A stretch of DNA of 64,000 bases from a virus (IMGVR_UViG_3300042691_027063:31648-95647), one strand, 5' to 3'. Shown: positions 22,587 through 30,078, numbered from the stretch's first letter. Numbers and translations are program-made. Notes: a model not told the origin generated them from the letters alone.

Positions 22587-22775
22587 TCAATCCTTTATGT
22601 ATTTAAATTCTCTACAAACTGGTGGTTTCATTATCCAACTATTAATATACCACCAGTTATAAATACTTCTATCATTTTCTACCGATGTTCCGCAATTCCC
22701 AATTAGTAATAAAAACTTAAATCTAATTCTTTCATTTACTCCAATTTCTTTATGGTCGAACTGGTAAATTCTCAT
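22587..22775 (-). CDS. M-x-I-x-Q-Y family small protein K (62 aa)
   Basis: MRIYQFDHKEIGVN, second motif RFKFLLLIGN, then aromatic WWYINSWI. Its start lies inside the ATP-grasp gene's 3' end (26-nt overlap). Confidence 0.6.
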   Translation of the reverse strand: MRIYQFDHKEIGVNERIRFKFLLLIGNCGTSVENDRSIYNWWYINSWIMKPPVCREFKYIKD

Positions 22776-23505
22776 TGATGTACTCCTTCATTGCAACTAC
22801 CCAACGCTGGGCATTATTAGAGTTCAATCCTGGTGCTGAGTTTACTTCACAAACAAAGAAGTTACCATCCTTATCTCGAATCAAATCTACTCCACCAAAT
22901 AATAAACCAAGAGCATTTACTGCATCAATTGCAATTTTTTGACCGACTTCATTACATCGACTTCTTGTAGGATTGACGAGACTAAAGTGGCAGTTATGTG
23001 ACTTGAATAAAGCGGGTCGTTCGTAGTTTTCTTCATTGATATTATTAGGAATCTTTTCGTAAATGGCTACGATCTTGGAATTGAAGACATGAACTCGATA
23101 CTCTCTCCTCTTATTTGGAATTGGCTTAGAGGCATACTGATCTGTTACTGGATTGAAGTCATTACCATAACGAACTTCACCTTGTCTCGATCTGATATAG
23201 TAGTTATTAGTTGTATCTTTTACTGAATCAATGCTAGTTAATTCTGTAGTAAATACAGGCATTGGAATATTTGCAGCAGAAAGTAATTGCATCATTCTTA
23301 GTTTATTGCTAGCGTTTAATACCGCCTCTGCTGTATTAAGTTCTAGTCTAGCTGTAGTCCTATTGAATACCTCAGAGCTACCCCAACGAATAAGAACATC
23401 TAATTTAGCACGACGCTGTGTTTTCTTTCTAGGACAGGAAAGAATCTGACGAAGAAGCTTTCCAGTGTTGGATGATTTAGAATGGTAGGCAATCATTGTT
23501 TTCAT
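22750..23505 (-). CDS. ATP-grasp ligase (251 aa)
   Basis: The C-terminal domain shows NALGLLFGGVDLIRDKDG followed by FFVCEVNSAPGLN, the magnesium-binding E-x-N and Pro-Gly loop of RimK/D-Ala-ligase-type ATP-grasp enzymes; KPIPNKRREYRVHVFN supplies basic nucleotide-binding residues. Such enzymes join a carboxylate to an amine or thiol through an acyl-phosphate. Together with the amidoligase and the glutamine amidotransferase nearby it makes a set of peptide-bond-type modification genes. Substrate unknown: candidates are cell-wall peptides, a virion protein or a small molecule. Confidence 0.78.
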   Translation of the reverse strand: MKTMIAYHSKSSNTGKLLRQILSCPRKKTQRRAKLDVLIRWGSSEVFNRTTARLELNTAEAVLNASNKLRMMQLLSAANIPMPVFTTELTSIDSVKDTTNNYYIRSRQGEVRYGNDFNPVTDQYASKPIPNKRREYRVHVFNSKIVAIYEKIPNNINEENYERPALFKSHNCHFSLVNPTRSRCNEVGQKIAIDAVNALGLLFGGVDLIRDKDGNFFVCEVNSAPGLNSNNAQRWVVAMKEYINENLPVRP

Positions 23506-23686
23506 TTTTAACCTTCGCTTCTAACTTAGCTGTGAAACTATATCGATGTTTCTCTATCGATTCATTATAGAAATCTTTTTTATTAATCTGTTTGATTAAA
23601 CAAATATGATTAAGAATTCTACCAAAAGACAATTCGTACACAATGAGACGAGAATGGTCTCTCATTTTATACTGAACGATTTCCAT
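23477..23686 (-). CDS. M-x-I-x-Q-Y family small protein L (69 aa)
   Basis: MEIVQYKMRDHSRL with LIVYELSFGR in the second position; Lys-rich C-terminal half. Sits directly before the ATP-grasp gene, overlapping it by 29 nt. Confidence 0.6.
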   Translation of the reverse strand: MEIVQYKMRDHSRLIVYELSFGRILNHICLIKQINKKDFYNESIEKHRYSFTAKLEAKVKNENNDCLPF

Positions 23687-23687
23687 A

Positions 23688-23852
23688 TTAGTTCACCTTA
23701 TAAAGTTCAATAAGTTGATCGTCAAAAACCCAACCACTAATACTGTCACATCCAAGACTCCCCCACCTATCATCGTATTTATTTTTAATCCAAAATAATA
23801 ATTGTCTTGGTCTACTATAGAAAGAGTTATTTTTTAATTGACATATCTTCAT
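23688..23852 (-). CDS. M-x-I-x-Q-Y family small protein M (54 aa)
   Basis: MKICQLKNNSFYSRPR with QLLFWIKNKY as second motif, then WGSLGCDSISGW. Lies between the amidotransferase stop and member L. Confidence 0.55.
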   Translation of the reverse strand: MKICQLKNNSFYSRPRQLLFWIKNKYDDRWGSLGCDSISGWVFDDQLIELYKVN

Positions 23853-23854
23853 AT

Positions 23855-25063
23855 TTATCCTTTAGCTTCTCCATAAGCAGAATTAAATACAAATTCAATC
23901 TCATCTACAACATCTTGGAAATCATCGAACTGCCAAGTATCTTGACGAAGATGAGTTGGAAGACATTCATACATATAAGAAAAATTACATCCGAACTCAG
24001 CGTCATACTCATATAGTCGATCGATCAATGGTTCGTCAACGTCATAAAGGAAATCGAAAAGATCGGCGATGTTATAGAACTGTTCTCTTTCTGAGACCTG
24101 CGATAATACCTGAGTCTCTTCTCTCTCTGATTCTTTCTTCGAGGGTTTTGAAGGATTCATTGGTAGAAGGTAAGCTTGACTTTTTTTTTCTGGCTGACTT
24201 GCTTTTCCAGACATACGCTCCCAATCGAATCCGCCGTAGTAATTGCCTCGGCTATTGAGAACCGAATCATTTAGCTGCGTTTGAGAAATAAGCTGACCAG
24301 TTACAGCATTGAATCGGAATAACTTATTTTCTTTAATCATTGATGGTTTTGTAAATTCAAGTCCGAGCTTTGTTGCTGTTGATGTGATGATGTCGGTAGT
24401 CGTTGCCATTACTATTCCGAATCCTTCGATTTGTGAATAATATAACCCCGCATCATTACGAATAACGTCAAGAATGCGAGTGCCGTCAGAGTCCCGAGTA
24501 AGAATACCAAACGCCCAATAACCAGAAAGAGTGTTAAGCCAAGCTTGCGCATTGGAAATATCCTTACCTACGTTATGATTGATATATGATTGCAACGCTG
24601 CCTCTGAATCGCAAGTAGAAATTTTATTAAGTCCAAGTGTAAAAGAGTTACTGATAACTCCGTTATGTACTAGAGAATGATCTGCGTCAACGAATGGGTG
24701 TGTATTGGCGAACTCTTTTCCACAGGTAGCATAACGTGTGTGCATTGTTACTGTCGTAACATTTTCAAATGTCGGAACATCTACACCAAACAAAGAATAG
24801 TTTTGATCGATGTTAGTATATTTAGACAAATGCTTTTTATATGCAAGAAGTTCTTTAGCAATCTTCTCATCTCTAATTGCGTCTCGATCAAAGAACAAAT
24901 CGTTATCATGCCATCGCTCAGTAAAGAAGTTACCATCATTCTTTACTGCACTATAACCAATTCCCATGTTGTTACCAACAGACATTGGAACCTTAGCTTC
25001 TAGCATAAATTTTTCAGTTAGCGATGGATTCTTAAGACCTGTCATAAGTAATAATCGACACAT
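23855..25063 (-). CDS. Class II glutamine amidotransferase
   Basis: 402 residues starting MCRLLLMTG, so that after Met removal Cys is N-terminal, the nucleophile of this class. Other signature blocks are VTMHTRYATCGKEFANTHPF and SLVHNGVISN. The domain hydrolyses glutamine and supplies ammonia to a partner enzyme. The C-terminal 130 residues are Ser/Glu-rich and not a synthetase domain, so the acceptor enzyme must be separate; the amidoligase two genes upstream is the obvious candidate. The true start is ATG at 25063, not the TTG before it, because Cys must follow. Confidence 0.85.
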   Translation of the reverse strand: MCRLLLMTGLKNPSLTEKFMLEAKVPMSVGNNMGIGYSAVKNDGNFFTERWHDNDLFFDRDAIRDEKIAKELLAYKKHLSKYTNIDQNYSLFGVDVPTFENVTTVTMHTRYATCGKEFANTHPFVDADHSLVHNGVISNSFTLGLNKISTCDSEAALQSYINHNVGKDISNAQAWLNTLSGYWAFGILTRDSDGTRILDVIRNDAGLYYSQIEGFGIVMATTTDIITSTATKLGLEFTKPSMIKENKLFRFNAVTGQLISQTQLNDSVLNSRGNYYGGFDWERMSGKASQPEKKSQAYLLPMNPSKPSKKESEREETQVLSQVSEREQFYNIADLFDFLYDVDEPLIDRLYEYDAEFGCNFSYMYECLPTHLRQDTWQFDDFQDVVDEIEFVFNSAYGEAKG

Positions 25064-25308
25064 CAATAATTTCCTTTGTTTAATTTGATAATAGATATAA
25101 TTCCATTTCTTAGAGTTATCTTTTGTTTTAAACCATTTGGTTGAAGCATATCATAATCTTTTGATATGACCATACCATTTAAGTATAAAGTAGAAGATGT
25201 AATTTCACTACAAGCGTCAGAATATAGCGGGTCTGGTAGACTGAGAGTCAATAGCAGAGTGTTCTGGAATATCTCTACTCCAGAACCTCTGTAATAAAAG
25301 AACTTGAT
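25063..25308 (-). CDS. Probable M-x-I-x-Q-Y family member N without a standard start codon
   Basis: An open frame directly after the amidoligase stop reads FFYYRGSGVEIFQNTLLLTL and aligns with member G, yet there is no ATG, GTG or TTG where the start should be; the codon in that position is ATC at 25308. The 3' end is well defined: TGATG coupling to the amidotransferase. It may use a rare start or be initiated by read-through coupling, or be a decayed copy. Confidence 0.4.
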   Translation of the reverse strand: MKFFYYRGSGVEIFQNTLLLTLSLPDPLYSDACSEITSSTLYLNGMVISKDYDMLQPNGLKQKITLRNGIISIIKLNKGNY

Positions 25309-25309
25309 T

Positions 25310-26716
25310 TTAGGCTGCTTCGAACTCTTCGTTGCCGTTCTCATCGATTCGAGATGAAACGTAGTCCATAGCAACTTTAGGGATAGATGGAGCCACCGAA
25401 GAAAGTTCCGTAATTGTCTCCATTTTCTTTGTAATAAGTTGAGCATTGTTCACTACTCCGATAAGAAACTTACACCAGTTAATAATCTGAACACAGTTTA
25501 CTGTACCCTCGTGAACTCGAATCTCAAGAGTTTGGAACTTCTTAAATGCGTGAGTGTTAATAACGCTATATCTTTCAGAATCGTTACGCTCCTGTGTTAC
25601 TTTGAAAGAAGAGTTTTTATTTGGTTTACAGTATGTATTTAGCTGTCTATACTCAGGTTGAGCTTTACGCATTAGACTCATTGTGTTAAACAATGCAGCG
25701 TATGAAGTCTCTGCGTTTCGAGTTCTGTGATCGAGATGAACGTGCAATCCACAAGATCGGTTTACAAGTGCATTGATTTCCTTGTCCCGTAGAACTTTTT
25801 GGATTCGCATTAGGACATTTTCTAGCTCATCTTCCGAGACTAAAACTCGAATTTCGCAAGAGAAATAATTCGGTGCATCTACATTGATCGAACCATCATC
25901 TGTAACATTGACATACTTATGAAGGCGAGCTTCGATGAATTTCTTCTTAAGCTTGTCACGACCACCCTTAACGATACACTCAATCTCGATACCAACATAT
26001 TTTTTATTTGGATCGGAAGGAACTTTGTTTTGCTCAATAAAAGTAACAAGTCCTTGCTCAAAGATTTTACCATAAACATTGGATTCAACATTGATGCCAC
26101 CCAACTTACGAACCTTAACACCTTGAACTTCTTTGACTGTCTCTTTTAGAACATTAGCTCTACGCTGTTCTGTGATAAGAGAGGCAAGGTGCATCTCTAA
26201 CTCTTCTTTTTTGTCAGCTAGAGAAGTCTCAACTTCTACAACTCGCTTGAGCTTATCAACATAAAACTTTGTAGTTGCTGGATTTAGAGCAGATGAGATG
26301 GCGAGTTCAATTTTCTCAATCTCAGCAGCGTTCGCCTTCATTGTCCGACCATTTGGCTTATACTTTAGAGCCAAACGCTCACGCTTTTGACGAAGAAGTG
26401 AAAGCTCTGTTTGCAATTGACTCACATCAATCTTATCTTCAATCTTTCGATAAGCAATGGTTCGTTTACATACAGCAGGTTGACAATCTGCAACTCTGAG
26501 AATTGGATTTCCTTGAACCTCTGGAACATTGAGAACTTCTACCTCAATGATTTCACCATGATAGCTATGCTTATCAGTTCTAAGAACTTTGAAAAGCCAA
26601 TCACGCATAATACCAACATAACCTAGCTGACCGAAATGACCATCTAGTTTGAAATTTTCAGCGAACATAGATGGATTAAGACGGATAACAGAACCAACTT
26701 TAATTTGATTTGACAT
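25310..26716 (-). CDS. Amidoligase (PF12224-type)
   Basis: 468 residues from the ATG at 26716, which is 8 nt after CGGAGG. The N-terminal half is a barrel-like region plus a long helical segment (residues about 95-190, coiled-coil-like). The C-terminal domain carries the amidoligase blocks: YVGIEIECIV, DDGSINVDAPNYFSCEIR, NRSCGLHVHLDHRT, RYSVINTHAF and LEIRVHEGTVN. It has the glutamine-synthetase-like fold and forms amide bonds using ATP. Phage and plasmid amidoligases are known to be encoded with class II amidotransferases and ATP-grasp enzymes, as here. Substrate unknown. Confidence 0.82.
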   Translation of the reverse strand: MSNQIKVGSVIRLNPSMFAENFKLDGHFGQLGYVGIMRDWLFKVLRTDKHSYHGEIIEVEVLNVPEVQGNPILRVADCQPAVCKRTIAYRKIEDKIDVSQLQTELSLLRQKRERLALKYKPNGRTMKANAAEIEKIELAISSALNPATTKFYVDKLKRVVEVETSLADKKEELEMHLASLITEQRRANVLKETVKEVQGVKVRKLGGINVESNVYGKIFEQGLVTFIEQNKVPSDPNKKYVGIEIECIVKGGRDKLKKKFIEARLHKYVNVTDDGSINVDAPNYFSCEIRVLVSEDELENVLMRIQKVLRDKEINALVNRSCGLHVHLDHRTRNAETSYAALFNTMSLMRKAQPEYRQLNTYCKPNKNSSFKVTQERNDSERYSVINTHAFKKFQTLEIRVHEGTVNCVQIINWCKFLIGVVNNAQLITKKMETITELSSVAPSIPKVAMDYVSSRIDENGNEEFEAA

Positions 26717-26737
26717 AGACAATACCTCCGAGTTATG

Positions 26738-27206
26738 TCAATTATTATTTACATTTTCATTGGAGTCAATACCCCAAATTTTACCTTCATGTTCAAGTAC
26801 GTTTTGCTCGAACCATTCTTTTAGTTCTTGCTCTGATTTTCTTTCGAGTTCGAGTTGAAGAAATAGATTTAATTTCCATACCTTTTTTGACTGGAACACT
26901 TTTGATTCTTCCATTTTTCCTCATCTCTACTGGGATTGTTATTTGATTAATAAATTCAATACAATTGGTCGGTATGCTATGAATAGCATTTATGTTATAT
27001 TTATTTGAGAAAAAAGAAGGAGTCAATCTACCTAGAGTCATAATCTCAATAGGAATATCTTCACCTTCCTCGTCATCCCAAATTTCATCTGTATAAGTAT
27101 CGTTTCTTTTAATATAAAACTCAAGTTCTTTATTAGGAGAAACTCCACCATATAACTCATCACAAGTAGACTCATCAAGTATCTGAGCTAGAGTTATTTT
27201 TTCCAT
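26738..27206 (-). CDS. Hypothetical protein with a +1 frameshift at an A6 run
   Basis: The zero frame begins MEKITLAQILDESTCDELYG and runs to a stop at 26793, but its last 25 residues are implausibly basic (TRTRKKIRARTKR). Shifting +1 at the A6 run (GTC AAA AAA G) opens LQLELERKSEQELKEWFEQ and continues to a natural stop at 26740-26738 just before the amidoligase ribosome-binding site. Either one A is extra in this sequence or a programmed +1 shift occurs. Strong ribosome-binding site (GGAGATTTAA). Function unknown. Confidence 0.55.
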
Positions 27207-27396
27207 TTAAATCTCCAGTATAAAAAGTGAATCTATTTGGCTCATCTTCTGTTGCATTTTTTAGTTTACGTTCTTGTTTAATTGGTGTTTTTCTTCCTTC
27301 ATCTTTCCAAGTATAATAGTCACTTAGTACACATCTAAATTTAAGATGTGCTCCTTTTACCCAACTTTTATCATCCTTGTATTGAGCTATCTTCAT
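27175..27396 (-). CDS. M-x-I-x-Q-Y family small protein O (73 aa)
   Basis: MKIAQYKDDKSWVKG with HLKFRCVLSDYYTW as second motif; a polar tail ends GKNNSSSDT. Overlaps both neighbours. Confidence 0.6.
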   Translation of the reverse strand: MKIAQYKDDKSWVKGAHLKFRCVLSDYYTWKDEGRKTPIKQERKLKNATEDEPNRFTFYTGDLNGKNNSSSDT

Positions 27397-27598
27397 TTTT
27401 TAACCCTTTAAGATTATACCTAAAGTCAGATTTTTCCGTATAAATGTACATACCAGACGAGACTAACATCGTCTTTTTGCTTTCACAATTATACCAAGTT
27501 CCTTTTTTGTGATCTTTATTTATAACAATCACATTAAATCCTAAATGCGATTGCCAAATATATTTTCCGTCGATCGGAGTTTGATCGAAGTAAATCAT
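27371..27598 (-). CDS. M-x-I-x-Q-Y family small protein P (75 aa)
   Basis: MIYFDQTPIDGKYIWQ, with GFNVIVINKDH in the second-motif position. Strong ribosome-binding site TAGGAGG, just after a hairpin (27613-27627) and the repeated element (27625-27695). Confidence 0.55.
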   Translation of the reverse strand: MIYFDQTPIDGKYIWQSHLGFNVIVINKDHKKGTWYNCESKKTMLVSSGMYIYTEKSDFRYNLKGLKNEDSSIQG

Positions 27599-27612
27599 AA
27601 TCCTCCTAAATA

Positions 27613-27627
27613 GTGACGAGCCGTCAC
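27613..27627 (-). promoter_or_regulatory. Hairpin before the ribosome-binding site of member P
   Basis: GTGACG and CGTCAC pair around a 3-nt loop; AGGAGG follows about 8 nt later on the minus strand. Confidence 0.4.
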
Positions 27628-27695
27628 CTCACAACTACTTTCCTGTCATCCAACAACAGAGGTCAGTAACCTTACGAGTTAGGTATGTGACACCT
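27625..27695 (-). repeat. Copy 2 of the repeated hairpin element (long form)
   Basis: The same flanking blocks as at 3880-3908 (CACCTCACAACT and GGTATGTGACACCT), here separated by 45 nt that contain two further small helices (CTGT/ACAG and GGT/ACC). It lies between the stop of 27707-27970 and member P. Confidence 0.6.
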
Positions 27696-27706
27696 AGCAT
27701 TTTATA

Positions 27707-27970
27707 TTAGGCTTTCAGCTTCTCAGTAGAAAGCTTGTCCGCATTTTCATTAATAAAATCGGCTAACTCAGGAGCCGAAAAAAGATCAGCTAACTTTTGA
27801 GCTTGATTAACATACAAGCTAACTGGAAATCTTGAGTTCAATCCGTAGATAAGAAGGTTCCCTTTATCACCTACCTTAACAGTCAATCCTCCGATTCTCT
27901 TAGTTGGAATCAAAGCCTTCATTTCCTTGAGCTTTGCTTCTAGTGCCTTGATTTCTTCTTTAGTTGTCAT
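27707..27970 (-). CDS. Hypothetical protein (87 aa)
   Basis: Start at MTTKEEIKALEAKLKEMK (AAGGAGAAAG upstream). N-terminal coiled coil, then a small beta region (GGLTVKVGDKGNLLIYGLN) and a helical tail. A known type of phage small protein resembling DNA-binding clamp accessory domains, but not assigned. Confidence 0.55.
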   Translation of the reverse strand: MTTKEEIKALEAKLKEMKALIPTKRIGGLTVKVGDKGNLLIYGLNSRFPVSLYVNQAQKLADLFSAPELADFINENADKLSTEKLKA

Positions 27971-28175
27971 TTTCTTTCTCCTTTTTTTCAAAGCGAAATC
28001 TGCTTTGATTGTATTGATTAACAAATAAATAGTTATCTATTCCATTCGGACAATTAACTTTCTCAAATAGGTTAGTTCTATATTTAGAATTAACGTCTAT
28101 ACAAACAAATAGCAACGAAGATTTTTCATCTGCCCATCCATCTGGTATCCTCTGTTTTAAAATCATGTGATTCAT
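27960..28175 (-). CDS. M-x-I-x-Q-Y family small protein Q (71 aa)
   Basis: Start at MNHMILKQRIPDG (AGAGGTAAAA upstream). Second motif SLLFVCIDVNSKY. Begins within member R, overlapping it by 50 nt in another frame. Confidence 0.5.
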   Translation of the reverse strand: MNHMILKQRIPDGWADEKSSLLFVCIDVNSKYRTNLFEKVNCPNGIDNYLFVNQYNQSRFRFEKKEKENDN

Positions 28176-28356
28176 TTTTACCTCTAGTTGAAGCAATAAA
28201 ATCTGTTAAGTAGCTTCTTGAGTCTCTATAACCATTTTTATTAAATATCCCCCAAGGTCTTGAACAAAAAGATTTATCCTTTTCATCAAAATCAAAGCCA
28301 AAGTTATAATTAGCATTAGCGTCGTTTCTAGTTCCGAATTGGTATATTTTAAACAT
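28126..28356 (-). CDS. M-x-I-x-Q-Y family small protein R (76 aa)
   Basis: MFKIYQFGTRNDANAN; second motif YNFGFDFDEK; start placed at the second in-frame ATG (28356). Polar C-terminal half. Confidence 0.55.
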   Translation of the reverse strand: MFKIYQFGTRNDANANYNFGFDFDEKDKSFCSRPWGIFNKNGYRDSRSYLTDFIASTRGKNESHDFKTEDTRWMGR

Positions 28357-28357
28357 A

Positions 28358-28423
28358 TTATATCTCACTTAATATCACTAACCCTATGTAAAATAAAACA
28401 CAGTAACCCAATAACTCGATCAT
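28358..28423 (-). CDS. Micro membrane peptide (21 aa)
   Basis: MIELLGYCVLFYIGLVI, one hydrophobic helix; ATGA overlap with the winged-helix gene. Confidence 0.35.
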   Translation of the reverse strand: MIELLGYCVLFYIGLVILSEI

Positions 28424-28662
28424 TGAATCTTCCAATTGAGACAGTCTGTCAAGCTATAATCATAACCTCGCCAGTTACCACCTCTTTGAATCATGTTTAG
28501 TTCGCTCATAGTTTTAAGTAATTGTCTTACTTTAGTTTCAGACAATCCGCTTCTAACTACAAGTCCAGACAATGTTAGAGTCCGATACTTTTTGAGCGTA
28601 TGATAGAGAAGAAACATGGAAGCACCATAGTTTCTAGCCATCTCTAACTCTAAATCATTCAT
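28420..28662 (-). CDS. Winged helix-turn-helix protein (80 aa)
   Basis: From MNDLELEMARNYG. TLTLSGLVVRSGLSETKVRQLLKTMSELNMIQRGG reads as a winged helix (recognition helix SETKVRQLLKTM), followed by a YDYSLTD wing. Probable transcriptional regulator of this early arm. AAGGTG is 6 nt before the chosen ATG; an upstream in-frame start exists. Confidence 0.62.
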   Translation of the reverse strand: MNDLELEMARNYGASMFLLYHTLKKYRTLTLSGLVVRSGLSETKVRQLLKTMSELNMIQRGGNWRGYDYSLTDCLNWKIQ

Positions 28663-28891
28663 ACCATGCACCTTGGTAAGTAAAGCCTAAATTTTTCTGC
28701 AAGTTACGCAACATTTTTTGCTGCTGTGGAGAAAGTTCAGGCTTTGTATAAACTTTCTCAGGTTGATTGTAAATAGCCTTTAAGCTAGCATCATAGCCCG
28801 CTTTGTTGCTATTTTTACCCAAGTCCTTTGCATTTTTTGAATTCAATTTTTCAGGTGGCTTAGGGAAGATTTTCTTTCTTGATTTTGCCAT
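28655..28891 (-). CDS. Small basic protein (78 aa)
   Basis: MAKSRKKIFPKPPEKLNSK, Lys/Asn/Pro rich, likely disordered until a C-terminal helix (SPQQQKMLRNLQKNLGF). TAAGGAGTAGG upstream. Not recognised. Confidence 0.55.
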   Translation of the reverse strand: MAKSRKKIFPKPPEKLNSKNAKDLGKNSNKAGYDASLKAIYNQPEKVYTKPELSPQQQKMLRNLQKNLGFTYQGAWYE

Positions 28892-28894
28892 AAC

Positions 28895-29068
28895 CTACTC
28901 CTTAATTATAGCATCTTCCTTGATGCAAAATTGACCATTCGTGGTCTTGATTAATACACCACCAGCTTGGAAACATTTAGAATCCACCTTAAGCGTTTTG
29001 TATACAAAAAAGCCGAGAATAAAAACGAAAAGCATAGACAAAACTACTATGCCGATTCTATTAATCAT
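28895..29068 (-). CDS. Small membrane-anchored protein (57 aa)
   Basis: MINRIGIVVLSMLFVFILGFF anchor, then a short exported or cytoplasmic domain with two Cys (SKCFQAGG, GQFCIKED). Coupled to the next gene upstream by a 4-nt overlap. Confidence 0.5.
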   Translation of the reverse strand: MINRIGIVVLSMLFVFILGFFVYKTLKVDSKCFQAGGVLIKTTNGQFCIKEDAIIKE

Positions 29069-29238
29069 TGTTTTTCCTCAACCATATAGTTAAGTAATAG
29101 CTCGTCACACTTCTTAAGTTCAGAAATATATGCCTGAGTAAGAAGCCAATCACGCTCAGAATATATCTGAATCTTTGTCTCAAGTAAAGAGATATGTTCT
29201 ACTAGTTTTTCTTTTGGCATTGTTTCTATATATAACAT
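29065..29238 (-). CDS. Small helical protein (57 aa)
   Basis: Start at MLYIETMPKEKLVE, preceded by CTGGAGGTA; continues as one long charged helix ending VEEKQ. Not recognised. Confidence 0.5.
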   Translation of the reverse strand: MLYIETMPKEKLVEHISLLETKIQIYSERDWLLTQAYISELKKCDELLLNYMVEEKQ

Positions 29239-29256
29239 AGATACCTCCAGTATTAT

Positions 29257-29796
29257 TTACCAAGACACCATTCCTGAACTTGAAACAGCAAAGTTGCATT
29301 TAGTTCCGTCTGTAGTTCTATAATTTCCAGCAGATAATAAACCTAAGAATCTATTAGAACCTGATTCAAAATAAGCAAGAACCTTACCATCTCCAGTCTT
29401 TAAAAGAACTTCATCAAAACCTGCGGAATTGCCACAAGGATCGATAATCTCTGTAATAGTTTTACCTTCTAATGCAGAAAGTTGCAACAATAAATTTGCT
29501 GTCTGTGTTTCTAACTCTAAAATTTCAAGCCTTATATCTTTAATAGCAGTTTCAAAAGCGGTATGTCCTTGAAAAACCATGTCTTCTAATTCAATAAGTT
29601 CTGATGATAAAGTAATCATCTCTTCTTTATTTTTGGAAATAGAATCTTTGATTGACGCAACTTGCTCCTCTAGTTTTTTAATCCTAACATCTTGCTTTTT
29701 TATTTTTTCATCATAGTCAGCACCGATCATTTTTCTTACGTTATTTCCACAGGATACAAGAGATAACATAAAGAAAACAATAAATATATTTTTCAT
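29257..29796 (-). CDS. Coiled-coil lipoprotein (179 aa)
   Basis: MKNIFIVFFMLSLVSCGNN: signal with lipobox LVSC. A long coiled coil (about residues 30-115) follows, then a small beta C-terminal domain with a Cys pair (DPCGNSAG, TKCNFAVS). An outer-membrane-anchored coiled coil is reminiscent of spanin or superinfection-exclusion proteins, but its early-strand position argues against lysis. Function unknown. Confidence 0.6.
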   Translation of the reverse strand: MKNIFIVFFMLSLVSCGNNVRKMIGADYDEKIKKQDVRIKKLEEQVASIKDSISKNKEEMITLSSELIELEDMVFQGHTAFETAIKDIRLEILELETQTANLLLQLSALEGKTITEIIDPCGNSAGFDEVLLKTGDGKVLAYFESGSNRFLGLLSAGNYRTTDGTKCNFAVSSSGMVSW

Positions 29797-29921
29797 TTAA
29801 TACCTTTTGCTAAAATAGTACCAACTTCTGATCTACCTTTATTATAATTTGTAACATTAAACATTGTAGCTAATAGAAAAAACATAGACACTGGAACAAG
29901 CCAGAAAAATAGAGCTTTCAT
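29793..29921 (-). CDS. Small membrane protein (42 aa)
   Basis: MKALFFWLVPVSMFFLLATMF anchor plus a 20-residue polar tail; ATGA overlap with the lipoprotein gene, so the two may form an inner/outer membrane pair. Confidence 0.5.
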   Translation of the reverse strand: MKALFFWLVPVSMFFLLATMFNVTNYNKGRSEVGTILAKGIK

Positions 29922-29941
29922 TTTGTCTCCTTAAAAGACAA

Positions 29942-29967
29942 GCTCCCAAGCTATTAAGCTCAGGAGC
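29942..29967 (-). terminator. Hairpin with T-rich tail, probable terminator or attenuator
   Basis: An 11-bp stem with two G-U pairs and a 4-nt loop, followed on the minus strand by TTGTCTTTT. It precedes 29793-29921, so it ends the ribozyme-containing unit or attenuates entry into the lipoprotein pair. The rest of 29922-30078 shows no ORF. Confidence 0.55.
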
Positions 29968-30078
29968 CTAGAGGTAGGGTATAAACAATTGATTTCATTT
30001 AGGTCGGCTTGACATAGCCATGACATCAATCGTTTGACAATATAAATTTTGAAGGTTTGCCTTTATTTACCTACAATT

